Below are positions 16,901 to 24,066 of a stretch of DNA of 50,766 nucleotides, piece after piece. Each line of letters opens with the position of its first letter. Within the stretch, counting starts at the first letter, position 1. The notes under the pieces are model-generated. The model saw only the letters and a program-made list of their open reading frames with translations, did no database searches and was not told the origin of the DNA. The position numbers were made by a program, and so were the translations under genes. This DNA is from Acidobacteriota bacterium (GTDB taxonomy: Bacteria > Acidobacteriota > Vicinamibacteria > Vicinamibacterales > UBA2999). The stretch covers positions 1 through 50,766 of the forward strand of contig CAUJDN010000017.1 of assembly GCA_963169195.1 (NCBI GenBank). The letters run 5' to 3'.

Positions 16901-17154
16901 GCCTGTGCTGCCAAGGCCACGCCGAGTTCCAGCCCGACATACGTGCGAAGCGCCGTGCCACGCGAGCGTCTCGAGGCATAGTCGCCACCCCACGCGGCGC
17001 CGGCGGCCAGCCCCCCGAGGAACGCCGCGACTACGGCGGCGGCGGCGGCGGTGCTGTGCCCGATGTGGAGTGCGAGCAGCCTGGTCCAGCTCACCTCGTA
17101 CACGAGGCCCGCGATTCCCGAGCAGGTGTAGGCGAGGAGGAACAGCCACGGCAC
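13951..17154 (-). CDS. Fused MFS-like/spermidine-synthase-like/TPR membrane protein
   Basis: About 1067 residues from GTG 17154; the frame extends upstream but over the divergent ZIP gene, and the first span LFLLAYTCSGIAGLVYEVSW begins right after this GTG. Two six- to seven-span MFS-like blocks (about 1-220 and 285-500) each start with a GLVYEVxWTRLLAL/SLMHEIAWTRILAL signature. A class I methyltransferase-like domain follows (about 540-780) with GLGSGVTVGS near residue 566, VIEISPEVVDASRFF, and SEPSNPWIAG near 634. The catalytic Asp of true spermidine synthases is replaced in ISEPSNPW, so polyamine synthesis is unlikely. The C-terminal 240 residues are TPR-like helices. Such fusions are common in Acidobacteria and of unknown function. 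Confidence 0.85.
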   Translation of the reverse strand: MPWLFLLAYTCSGIAGLVYEVSWTRLLALHIGHSTAAAAAVVAAFLGGLAAGAAWGGDYASRRSRGTALRTYVGLELGVALAAQALPWELRALTPLLSWAYGEGGPGLLFPTVRLVSCLVMVFIPAAALGATFPTAIRWFASESGRPARQSGVLYALNTAGAAVGAMLAGFVLVPAIGISGATRVGVAGSVVAALAVVVVIRSRADGREAATVTDGEEGVARAERSTRRRDRARASSRAEAPAGYTRGDDGRWLAAGVLGLSGFASLMHEIAWTRILALILGPTTYAFAATLAAVVGGVAIGSAAGAWMVGRARRPAAWVAIALALGAITTSYTYSLAAQGIPRMVARQMATAADPFSELLTQGLLLTAGLVLPTAICLGAAFPLALSLAGDHAERVAGRFGAVYAVNTLGAVAGSLAAGFFFIPRFGLQVTLQVVSVCLITAALMVVVRAALPGAARVAGVLASVTAAIVLVLSPPWDRELLASGPYMYAPFVPRDLDLETMLKAGTMLYYREGAAATVTVKRLTGTTTLAVDGKVDASNRGDMLTQKLIAHLPLLIHDDPRDVAIIGLGSGVTVGSALRHPIARADVIEISPEVVDASRFFDAENHRALADPRTNLIVGDGRSHLLLTPKKYDVIISEPSNPWIAGVAALFTREFFEGARDRLAPGGLICQWTNAYNISEADLRSIVATFLSVFPHGTVWLVGGDDVLMMASDEPLDARLERMHEHWRRPGVAEDLALVSALEPFSVLSLYIGGPGELKPYAGGAALFIDDTMRLEFSAPRQIQRGEAGANVTRLSALAVEGSGPGAVREARSRAGAAEWRNRGLMMAKSDVHGRAYDDFRRALELDVTDTAALDGFVRAAGLTGQSPFAVEAIEALSAGRPPHPDVLAALSKTRAAAGLMDGAVEAAEEAARLDPQSLAGLEQLASIHADAGNTVPLDGAVAAMRRVAPDRAPTLYYAAAAAFLHGDAREAARLAERAVAADAAYAPVYDLAGAAYTKLGRLEAARKAFETSLGFDAHDSTAYTNLGLLAMEAGDRAAARGYFAEALWLAPDSAVAREGLARTR

Positions 17155-17197
17155 GACGCGAGCAGTGTAGCGCCACGCCGGTTCCCGTGGCCTCGCA

Positions 17198-17203
17198 CAT
17201 AAT
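17198..17203 (+). promoter_or_regulatory. -10 element CATAAT of the ZIP gene
   Basis: CATAAT ends eight bases before the ZIP ATG at 17212, so the transcript would start at or within a base or two of the start codon (leaderless). Confidence 0.45.
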
Positions 17204-17211
17204 TGGCCGGG

Positions 17212-17955
17212 ATGAGCATCCTCGCGTGGATCGTCGGCGCGTGCCTTGCCATGAGCGCCGTGGCGCTGATCGGGCTCTTCAGCTTCCTGATGACGGAGGC
17301 CACGCTCAGGAAGGTCATGCTGCCGCTCGTGGCCTTCGCGGCCGGCTCGCTCATCGGCGGCGCGTTCCTCCACCTGATTCCGGAGGCGGCCGGGGCGCGC
17401 GGGCTCGACACGCTCACGTTCCTGGCGGTGCTCGCCGGCTTCTCGCTGTTCTTCCTGCTCGAGCAGTTCCTGTCGTGGCACCACGAGCATGCGGTCACGG
17501 CCCCGCGGAAGGCGCCGGTGACCTATCTCATCCTCCTCGCCGACGGCCTGCACAACTTCATCGGCGGGCTCGCCATCGCCGCGTCCTTCCTGGTGAGCGT
17601 GGATGTCGGTCTCGTCACATGGCTTGCGGCCGCGGCCCACGAGGTGCCCCAGGAGCTCGGCGACTTCGCCATCCTGCGGCGCGGCGGATGGGCGCGCGGA
17701 CCGGCCCTGCTCGCCAACTTCGCGTCGGCCCTCACCATCCTTCCGGGCGGCCTCGTCGCTTACTACGTCTCCGCCGACGTGGACACGGCGCTGCTCCTCT
17801 CGTTCGCGGCGGGCAACTTCATCTACATCGCGGCGTCGGACCTGATTCCCGAGGTCAAGGCGGAGCGCGCGCTGGCCTCCAGCCTCCTCCACTTCGGCGC
17901 CTTCCTCGGCGGCATCCTGCTCATTCTCGGCACGCGCCTGGCGCTTCACGCGTGA
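17212..17955 (+). CDS. ZIP-family divalent metal transporter
   Basis: 247 residues, about eight spans. The metal site signatures are present: HLIPEA in the second or third span, then LADGLHNFIGGLAIAASFL and AAHEVPQELGDFAIL, the paired HN...G and HExPxExxD motifs of ZIP transmembrane helices IV and V. A short His-containing loop, WHHEHA, lies before helix IV as in the variable metal-binding loop. It would move zinc, iron or manganese into the cytosol. ATG 17212 is preferred over an in-frame TTG at 17203, which lies inside the -10 element. It is divergent from the MFS/spermidine-synthase gene with only 57 bases between. Confidence 0.9.
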   Translation: MSILAWIVGACLAMSAVALIGLFSFLMTEATLRKVMLPLVAFAAGSLIGGAFLHLIPEAAGARGLDTLTFLAVLAGFSLFFLLEQFLSWHHEHAVTAPRKAPVTYLILLADGLHNFIGGLAIAASFLVSVDVGLVTWLAAAAHEVPQELGDFAILRRGGWARGPALLANFASALTILPGGLVAYYVSADVDTALLLSFAAGNFIYIAASDLIPEVKAERALASSLLHFGAFLGGILLILGTRLALHA

Positions 17956-17984
17956 GCAGACTGGCGGTCCCGCTCGTGCCACGC

Positions 17985-17990
17985 TAGACT
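17985..17990 (+). promoter_or_regulatory. -10 element TAGACT of the first uspA-like gene
   Basis: TAGACT about 40 bases before the ATG at 18029; the leader then carries an AAGGAGA ribosome site. Confidence 0.4.
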
Positions 17991-18028
17991 GCGACGACTG
18001 CCTTCCAAACGCACGCAAGGAGAATTCG

Positions 18029-18481
18029 ATGAAGATTCTGGTGGCAACCGACGGCTCGCCCTGCAGCGGAGCGGCCGTGGCCGCCGTGGCCGCGCGGCCG
18101 TGGCCCGCGGATACCGCGATCGAGGTGCTCACGGTCATCCATAGCGCCGTGCCGTTCATACTCGACCCGACCTACACCATTGCGTTCATCCACATGGACC
18201 AGCTGGAGAAGGGGCGCAAGCACGCGCCGCAGATCGTGGAGGGCGCGGCCGCGCAGATCAGACGTCCGGGAGTGACCGTGACCACCCAGGTTCTCGAGGG
18301 CGCGCCCAAGCAGCTGATTGTCGAGGAGGCCGAGCGCTTCGGCGCCGACCTCATCGTCCTCGGCACTCACGGGCACGGCCCTGCGGGCCGGTTCCTGCTC
18401 GGGTCGGTCGCCCACTCGGTCGTCCTTCACGCGCCATGCTCCGTGGAAGTGGTGCGGGCGCGCGCAGCTGCCGGGACGTAG
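18029..18481 (+). CDS. Universal stress protein (UspA family), single domain
   Basis: 150 residues, one Usp domain. It starts MKILVATDGSPCSGAAVAAV and ends with the ATP-binding signature GTHGHGPAGRFLLGSVAHSV (G-2x-G-9x-G-S), followed by HAPCSVEVVRA. The full motif suggests the ATP-binding UspFG-like subgroup. An AAGGAGA ribosome site lies seven bases before the ATG. Members help survival under stress and starvation. It lies 95 bases upstream of the first ABC1 kinase and could be coregulated, though that gene has its own -10. Confidence 0.93.
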   Translation: MKILVATDGSPCSGAAVAAVAARPWPADTAIEVLTVIHSAVPFILDPTYTIAFIHMDQLEKGRKHAPQIVEGAAAQIRRPGVTVTTQVLEGAPKQLIVEEAERFGADLIVLGTHGHGPAGRFLLGSVAHSVVLHAPCSVEVVRARAAAGT

Positions 18482-18553
18482 GCTCCCCTGGAGGACGAGC
18501 TGGCACGCCGGAGGCGCGGAGCTGAGTGCCGTGGCCACTGGCCGGCGGCACGG

Positions 18554-18561
18554 TATAGACT
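18554..18561 (+). promoter_or_regulatory. -10 element TATAGACT of the first ABC1 kinase gene
   Basis: TATAGACT ends 14 bases before the ATG at 18576, so the 5-prime leader is at most about eight bases and lacks a ribosome site. Confidence 0.45.
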
Positions 18562-18575
18562 GACGCGCGCCCGGC

Positions 18576-20387
18576 ATGCTCAAGGCGTCCTGGATTCCCA
18601 CGCCCCTGGTGACGGCCGACCGTCGCCCCCCCGTGCCGCTGCGTGATGCCCGGCCGCCCTCACGCTACCGCACCGTCTACGTCGCGGCGCAGTTCTTCCT
18701 CCTCGCGCTCTCCCTGCTGGCCATGGCCATCCGCCCGGGACGCCGCGATCCCGACGGGATGGCGCGGCGCGTTCGTGAGGTCCTCGAGGGCCTGGGCGGG
18801 CTGTGGATCAAGGCCGGCCAGGTCATCGCGCTGAGAATCGACCTGCTGCCGCCCGCGCTCTGCCGCGAGCTTTCGCTCCTCCAGAGCCAGGCGCTCGGAT
18901 TCCCCGAAGACACGGCCCAGCGCATCGTCGAAGAGGATCTCGGCGGCCCGATCCACGAGTACTTCGACGAGTGGGTGCGCGCGCCGGTGGCGGCCGCCTC
19001 GATCGGCCAGGTCCACCGCGCCCGCCTCCGCGACGAGCGCGTGTGGGTGGCGGTCAAGGTGCAGAAGCCGCACACGGCCGACCTGTTCGCTCGCGATCTC
19101 GCGATCATCGAGTGGATCGTCCGGATCGTGAACGTCCTGCGCATCTACCCGCACATGAAGTGGCAGGAGGGCCTGCACGAACTCCGCCAGATCATGCGCG
19201 AGGAGCTCGACTTCGACTACGAGGCCAGCTCCACCCGGCGGATGCGCCGGAAGCTCAAGCCGCACGGCATCTACGTGCCGAAGGTCTTCACGCGCTACTG
19301 TACGTCGCGGGTGCTCGTCTCGGAGTACCTGCACATGGTGCTCATGGTGGACTATCTCCGGATGGCACGCGAGGACCCGGTTCGGCTCAGGCACTGGCGC
19401 GAGGAGAACGAGGTCGAGCCCCGCCGGGTGGCACGCCTCCTCGTCCGATCCTTCCAGCGCCAGATGCTCGAGGACAACCTGTTCCATGGCGACCTCCACC
19501 CGGGCAACATCGGCCTGCTGCGCGGCAGCCGCGTGGCCCTCATCGATTTCGGCGCCACCAACTTCACCGAGGCCGACTATCTCTGGAAGTTCAGAACGCT
19601 CGTGCGGACACTGGCGACAGGCGAGTTCGCCAAGAGCGCCGACATGTGCCTGATGCTCTGTGGCAGCCTGCCCGCCATCGACCTGGCGCCGGCGCACGCC
19701 AGGCTCGTCCAGGTCCTGCACGCGTGGGCTACGCGCACGTGGGTGAAAACGCTGCCGTACCACGACAAGTCGATGGGCAACCTGACCAACGAGGTGATGC
19801 TGGTGCTGCTTGCCCATCGCTGCACGATGGACTGGGCCTGGCTGAGGCTCCACCGGGCGAGCTCGACACTCGATGCGTCGCTCATCGAGCTGGCGCCCGG
19901 TATCAACTACAGGAAGATCACCGCCGAGTCGTTCGCGCTCTTCGAGCGTCGACGGCTGAGGCGTGCGCTCACGGCCTGGGGCACGCGGCGTACGTTGGTG
20001 GCCGTGGGGGACATGCTGAACCGGCCGGCCCGCATGCAGGAGTACGTCCAGAGCCAGGCAACGCTCATCCGACGGCATGCCCGCGCATTCCGTGGGTTCG
20101 CCGATCGCGCCAGTGCCACCGTGTCCGGCCTGGTCGGCCTCGGCCGCCTCGTCGTGCTCGCCCAGGCCACAATCGTAGTCGGCGTCGCCGCCTCGGCCTG
20201 GTGGACCACGACCGTTGGCCGGTGGATCGGTCAGGGGCTGGAGGGCGCGGCGGCCATGACGGCCGATGGGCGACCGCTCGTACTCATCCTGCTGATCGAC
20301 ATGTGGATCTGGTTCGCCCTGACCCGGGTCCGAAAGGCCCTGGGCGACGGGCGCGTCTACCTCCATCGCCAGGTGGTGGCGTTGTGA
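18576..20387 (+). CDS. ABC1/UbiB-type atypical kinase, canonical motifs
   Basis: 603 residues. ABC1 kinase signatures are intact: KAGQ (residues 79-82, the KxGQ helix), AAASIGQVH (139-147, the A-rich loop), VAVKVQKP with Lys161, ELDFDYEAS (about 210-218), HGDLHPGN (304-311) and IDFGA (323-327, the metal-binding DFG). A C-terminal tail of about 100 residues has two membrane spans (LVVLAQATIVVGVAASAWW; LVLILLIDMWIWFAL), so it is membrane-attached. UbiB/AarF proteins bind ATP and assist ubiquinone or lipid handling at membranes (family knowledge). The next frame starts with GTG overlapping this stop. A second, diverged ABC1 gene lies on the opposite strand downstream, converging on this one. Confidence 0.92.
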   Translation: MLKASWIPTPLVTADRRPPVPLRDARPPSRYRTVYVAAQFFLLALSLLAMAIRPGRRDPDGMARRVREVLEGLGGLWIKAGQVIALRIDLLPPALCRELSLLQSQALGFPEDTAQRIVEEDLGGPIHEYFDEWVRAPVAAASIGQVHRARLRDERVWVAVKVQKPHTADLFARDLAIIEWIVRIVNVLRIYPHMKWQEGLHELRQIMREELDFDYEASSTRRMRRKLKPHGIYVPKVFTRYCTSRVLVSEYLHMVLMVDYLRMAREDPVRLRHWREENEVEPRRVARLLVRSFQRQMLEDNLFHGDLHPGNIGLLRGSRVALIDFGATNFTEADYLWKFRTLVRTLATGEFAKSADMCLMLCGSLPAIDLAPAHARLVQVLHAWATRTWVKTLPYHDKSMGNLTNEVMLVLLAHRCTMDWAWLRLHRASSTLDASLIELAPGINYRKITAESFALFERRRLRRALTAWGTRRTLVAVGDMLNRPARMQEYVQSQATLIRRHARAFRGFADRASATVSGLVGLGRLVVLAQATIVVGVAASAWWTTTVGRWIGQGLEGAAAMTADGRPLVLILLIDMWIWFALTRVRKALGDGRVYLHRQVVAL

Positions 20388-20866
20388 GCGCTCGTGGGAC
20401 TCGCACACTGCCACGCCGGCTGGGGCCGGTCCTGGCGGTCCTGGCGGTCGCCTCCACGACCGGGGCCAGCCCGCGCTCGGCCCGCCCCTGCCGCTCGAGG
20501 CGGCCGTCGCCGAAGCCCTCCCAGCAGAGCCGGCCGCTCCAGGCCGAACGCCTCGGCGTGAACAGGCCCAGCGCGGAGCTGGTTGGCTTCCGAACGAAGC
20601 GGATGCCTCTCTTCGACGCCACCGTCAGGGGAGGAACCCTCGTCGCGCCGGTGAACGTCCACGTCGCCACCTTGAAGGCGACCGAGACGCCGGGGATGCC
20701 CGACGTGAGCCTGGCCTTCAACCACCTTGGCTTCTGCGGCTTCGAGATGCTCCCGAACCACGGGGCGCTCGTCGGCGTGCAGGCCGCGTTGGAGCCATGG
20801 GACTGGGGGCGACGGCAGGCCGTGGCGCTGGCTGAAGGGGCTCACCCGACGGTCACCGGCGCCTGA
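20384..20866 (+). pseudogene. Truncated TolC-like outer-membrane efflux protein remnant, coupled to the kinase gene
   Basis: A 160-codon frame begins with GTG overlapping the kinase stop (GTGA) and opens with a signal-like stretch, RRLGPVLAVLAVASTTGA. Read in another frame, 20460-20520 gives GPPLPLEAAVAEALPAEP, which matches the LsLeeAVaeAL start of TolC family proteins. The later part in the original frame, LPNHGALVGVQAALEPWDWG then RRQAVALAEG, matches the internal motif (G-hydrophobic-x-W-D/F-W-G-R-R) of OEP/TolC proteins. A full TolC has over 400 residues, so this copy looks frameshifted and cut short. TolC identity rests on motif memory without a search; a short novel protein is the alternative. 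Confidence 0.5.
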
Positions 20867-20893
20867 TGGGCAGTCGGGCCGGGGCCGGCGGGT

Positions 20894-22708
20894 TCACACC
20901 GCCGCGACGCGCTCGTGCGGGCGCACGTCCTTCTGCTGCAGGCGGCGGCGAAGCCCGAACAGCGACCAGGCCACGTAGGCGATCACGAGGAAGACGACGG
21001 CCCACACCGGCCCATCCAGGTACGGCACGGCGCCGGCGACGCCGGCGAGCTGCGGGCCCAGCATGGCTCCGACCGTATCGGGATACCGCTGCTCGAGGAA
21101 CACGACCAGGGCCAGCGCGCCGGCGATCCCGAGCAGGAGGGCGACCTCGCCGACGAGCGTCGCAAACACGGCCGCCGCCCTGTTCGTGGCCCCCTTGAAC
21201 ACCTGCGCGTGCCGACGGACGAGCGCACCCTGGAACATCGTGTACTCGTCGACGCGATCCTGGATCGTCAGCGCGGTCAGGTAGCCCCCGAGCGAGCGGC
21301 GGACCAGCTCCGGCCCGAGCAGCGCGTCGAGCGCCCGCGACTCCGCCTTCGCGAAATACTGCTGCAGCACACGCGTGTAGTTCGCGTCCGGGTACAGGCG
21401 CTCGAGCGACATGTCCAGCGTCACCAGCGCCCGCCGGATGCGCAGCCAGCCCCACTGCATCGTGCACCGGTAGCGGACCAGCACCCGCAGCACCTCGACG
21501 AAGGCGTTGTCGACGGATTTCTCCCGGTAGGGCAGTTCCTTCACGAGCGTCCGGGTGGCCCAGGCACGTAGGGACTGGACCAGCTCCTCCTTCACCTCTT
21601 CGGTGTCGATGTTGGGCAGCACGGCGCAGAGCATGAAGCTCACGTCCGCGGCTTTCGAGTAGCCCCGCACGGCCAGGGCCTTGACGAACAGCCGGAACTT
21701 CTCCAGGTACTCCCGCTCGGTGAAGGTCGTGGCCGTGAACTCGATGAGGGCCAGCCGGCTGTTGCGGAGCAGCACGATGTGCCGGGGGTTCAGGTCGCCG
21801 TGATAGAGGTTCTCCTCGAGGATCTGGCGGTACACGGAGAAAATCAGCCGCCGTGCGACGCGCCGCGGCTCGATGTTGTTCTCCGCGAGCCACGCCGCCA
21901 GCCGATCCGGATCCGAGTCCTGCAGCGTCACGAGATCGGACATGAGCGCCGCGTGGATGAACTCGGTGACCAGGACGCGCCGCGAACAGTAGCGCCTGAA
22001 CAGATCCGGCACTTCGATCTTCTGTCCCTTCAGGGCCCGCCGCATCCGGCGGATCGCCGAGGCCTCGTAGTGAAAATTCAGCTCCTGGGCAGTCTGCTCC
22101 TTCAGCTCGTCGAAGGCGAAGTCCCACAGCAGGTGCGGGCGAATCCTCAGCCACCTGACCAGCGTGACGATGCGGCGGATGTGGACCAGGTCGCGCGCGA
22201 ACACGGCCGCCACGTGCGGCTGCTGGATCTTGACCGCCACATATCGCTGCTCCTGCCGGAGCCGGGCCCGGTGAACCTGCGCGATGTGCGCGACGGCGAA
22301 GGGCGTGTCGTCGAACTCGTCGAAGTACCGCTCGAGCGGCGCGCCGAGGTCCTCCTCGAGCACGCGGCGGGCATCCGCGGTCGGAAAGCCGAAGCGCCGG
22401 GCCTGCAGCTTCGCCAGCTCGCTGCTCACCGCCGCAGGGAAGATGTCGATGCGAAGCGAGAGGAGATGGCCGGCGTTCACCCAGAGCCCGCCGAGGTCCT
22501 CGAAGGCGCGCCTCAGCTCGACGCCAAGCCGCTCCGGCGGCAGCCGACGGGCCATGCCGAGCACCCACAGGCGCAGGGCCAGCCGAAGCAGGCGCCACAC
22601 CACCTCCAGGCCCCGCCATCCTGACGGGCCGGCTGGCTCCCTGATGACGACCGGGGGCCGTTCGCGAGCTTCGAGCAGGCGGGTCGGGGTGAGCGACGGG
22701 TCGATCAT
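20894..22708 (-). CDS. Diverged ABC1/UbiB-type protein, probable pseudokinase
   Basis: 604 residues from ATG 22708. It aligns by eye along its whole length with the ABC1 protein encoded at 18576-20387 (GGLWVNAG, RIDIFP, FGFPTADARRVLEEDLG, YRCTMQWGWLRI). The kinase signatures are altered: KxGQ is VNAGH (77-81), the SIGQVH loop is HIAQVH (141-146), HGDLHPGN is HGDLNPRH (303-310), and DFG is EFT (323-325). The ATP-anchoring Lys160 in VAVKIQQP and Asp305 are kept. Loss of the DFG aspartate and the Asn after HPG argues for weak or no catalysis, or altered metal use. Two C-terminal spans are present. Convergent with the canonical kinase gene, with the TolC-like remnant between them. Confidence 0.88.
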   Translation of the reverse strand: MIDPSLTPTRLLEARERPPVVIREPAGPSGWRGLEVVWRLLRLALRLWVLGMARRLPPERLGVELRRAFEDLGGLWVNAGHLLSLRIDIFPAAVSSELAKLQARRFGFPTADARRVLEEDLGAPLERYFDEFDDTPFAVAHIAQVHRARLRQEQRYVAVKIQQPHVAAVFARDLVHIRRIVTLVRWLRIRPHLLWDFAFDELKEQTAQELNFHYEASAIRRMRRALKGQKIEVPDLFRRYCSRRVLVTEFIHAALMSDLVTLQDSDPDRLAAWLAENNIEPRRVARRLIFSVYRQILEENLYHGDLNPRHIVLLRNSRLALIEFTATTFTEREYLEKFRLFVKALAVRGYSKAADVSFMLCAVLPNIDTEEVKEELVQSLRAWATRTLVKELPYREKSVDNAFVEVLRVLVRYRCTMQWGWLRIRRALVTLDMSLERLYPDANYTRVLQQYFAKAESRALDALLGPELVRRSLGGYLTALTIQDRVDEYTMFQGALVRRHAQVFKGATNRAAAVFATLVGEVALLLGIAGALALVVFLEQRYPDTVGAMLGPQLAGVAGAVPYLDGPVWAVVFLVIAYVAWSLFGLRRRLQQKDVRPHERVAAV

Positions 22709-22799
22709 GGCAACGACCGGGAACCGGGCGCCAGCATACCGCAATCCCCAGACCCTGGCGCCATCATGGCCCTGCGGTTGCGCGCCGGGGCCAACCTGC

Positions 22800-22805
22800 T
22801 ATACC
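22800..22805 (+). promoter_or_regulatory. -10 element TATACC before the small basic protein pair
   Basis: TATACC predicts transcription from about 22812, which supports the ATG at 22871 rather than the upstream in-frame ATG at 22766. Confidence 0.4.
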
Positions 22806-22870
22806 GTTTACGCCTCATCGTTAGGCTGCTGCGGGTCGTGGCCAGCGTCCACGCCCGCCAGGGGTCGTCC

Positions 22871-23194
22871 ATGGACATGCCTCGCCTCAGCAAGTCGGTC
22901 CGCCGCATCACGATCCTGAACCGCGATGGCTCGGGTGGCTGGTCCCCGATCGTGCTGTTCAGGAAGGGCCGGAAGAGGAAGAAGAAGTCCACGGCGCTCG
23001 TGAGGCCCGTGGAGCGGCTCACCCGGTCGCTGGTCGAGGCCAGCGACAAGGCGACCAGCACGTATCTGCGGCGACACAAGAAGGCGAACCGCAAGCGCCG
23101 GGACGGCTGGGTCCGCGATCTGCCCAAGAACATCGTCCGGGCCGCGAACAAGGGGGCCAGGGAGATTCGCCCGGCCGATCTCCTCGGGCTCTAG
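22871..23194 (+). CDS. Small basic protein, possibly DUF6312-like
   Basis: 107 residues from ATG 22871 (an ATG at 22766 is possible but lies upstream of the -10). It starts with a short strand pair, SVRRITILNRDGSGGWSPIV, then LFRKGRKRKKKS and an amphipathic helix PVERLTRSLVEASDKATSTY, then LRRHKKANRKRRDGWVRDLP. Very basic and soluble. The layout resembles small proteins annotated DUF6312, which I recall as neighbours of ABC1 kinase and DUF6200 genes, but I cannot confirm. It is divergent from the diverged ABC1 gene and three bases ahead of the next small gene, so the two are an operon. Function unknown; a membrane- or granule-associated partner of the kinases is speculation. Confidence 0.65.
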   Translation: MDMPRLSKSVRRITILNRDGSGGWSPIVLFRKGRKRKKKSTALVRPVERLTRSLVEASDKATSTYLRRHKKANRKRRDGWVRDLPKNIVRAANKGAREIRPADLLGL

Positions 23195-23197
23195 GGA

Positions 23198-23497
23198 ATG
23201 GGCCGAACGCCTTCATCAAGGAGCATGCGCGTGGCAACCGTCGCAACCGCCCCCGCCGAAACCGCACCCAGGCCCGAAGCGAAGTCGCCCGTCGTCATCG
23301 ACATGGGCAAGCAGCGCCGTAAGCGCGTCAAGGCCCTTCGCCGCGGGACGGGCCGCCTGGCCGACAAGGTCAGTGACACCATCGAGGAGCTGCGCGCAGC
23401 GGGAACCGTCGCGCCGGACAGCCAGACCGTGATTGTGATCGTGCGCCAGCGCCGGCGCCGGTCGAAGGGGCTCAGGAGGCTCCTGCCCGGCCTGTAG
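23198..23497 (+). CDS. Small protein, possibly DUF6200-like
   Basis: Up to 99 residues. The recognisable core is SPVVIDMGKQRRKRVKALRR then GTGRLADKVSDTIEELRAAG and a final strand QTVIVIVRQRRRRSKGL: strand, basic helix, helix, strand. This resembles DUF6200 proteins (VVVDLGKxxRKxVKxLRxGxG pattern) as I remember them. The start is uncertain: ATG 23198 follows the previous stop by three bases but lacks a spaced ribosome site, while AAGGAG at 23218-23223 sits seven bases before an in-frame GTG at 23231. Cotranscribed with the preceding small basic gene. Function unknown. Confidence 0.6.
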   Translation: MGRTPSSRSMRVATVATAPAETAPRPEAKSPVVIDMGKQRRKRVKALRRGTGRLADKVSDTIEELRAAGTVAPDSQTVIVIVRQRRRRSKGLRRLLPGL

Positions 23498-24042
23498 ATC
23501 GGCCGGCCCCCGGCGGGCTGGGGCAGGCCCCTCAGGGTATCCAGGCACCTTGACGCCACGCGGCGTGTCGGGCGAGATTCGACCACGACCGACCACCGAC
23601 CTGACGTCGACGCGCCGGCCACCCCCGAGGAGTCGTGCCGGACCGTCCGGCCCCTCCTCGAAAAGGGCGCAGCGCTGATGGTGCGGGCGCCAGCGAGCCC
23701 GCCAACACCAGGCCGCGCCAGCTGCGCGACGCCGGGGCACGAGCCCTCGGCATGCTCGCCCGCACCCACAAGAATCTCTGGGCCTCATCCGCCGACGCCG
23801 TGCCGACGCCGTGCAGGTGCATGACGCGTGCATCGCGCTACGGCAGGCGGATCCCAAGCTGCTGGTCCAAACGCGCGCGTGCTCATCGGCATCGTGCCAT
23901 CACGCCGATGAGGTGAAGGATCCGGCGCGCCTGTCCAGCCGCGGAGCGTGAACCGCCGCTGTCTGTTGAACGCGATCCGCGCGCGCCTCGTGGACGACCT
24001 CTCGAGCCTCGACCTCGACCTCGTCCTCGTCAGCCCTCGGGG
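23498..24042 (+). pseudogene. Decayed coding region with an 11-base tandem duplication
   Basis: No intact gene is visible in this 545-base stretch. A frame from about 23635 reads QLRDAGARALGMLARTHKNL then WASSADAV, and is broken by a perfect tandem duplication GCCGACGCCGT (23791-23801 and 23802-23812). Removing one copy joins it to QVHDACIALRQADPKLLVQT and on to a TGA at 23949-23951. Upstream, a third frame reads SCRTVRPLLEKGAALMVRA, suggesting a second frameshift near 23680. I do not recognise the family. It could be an old pseudogene belonging to the kinase locus or a chance open frame in GC-rich DNA. Confidence 0.3.
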
Positions 24043-24048
24043 TAGAAT
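24043..24048 (+). promoter_or_regulatory. -10 element TAGAAT of the metalloprotease gene
   Basis: TAGAAT ends 18 bases before the ATG at 24067; a GAGGG lies between. Confidence 0.5.
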
Positions 24049-24066
24049 CCCGCCCGAGGGTTGCTC

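Noticed and set aside
13951..17154. Functional spermidine synthase
   Set aside because: The catalytic Asp loop is replaced by ISEPSNPW and the domain is embedded between membrane and TPR blocks, so polyamine synthesis is not supported.
17155..18159. N-terminal extension of the MFS/spermidine-synthase frame
   Set aside because: The extra 335 codons are antisense to the ZIP and UspA genes and are Arg/Glu/Gln-rich; the first membrane span starts at GTG 17154.
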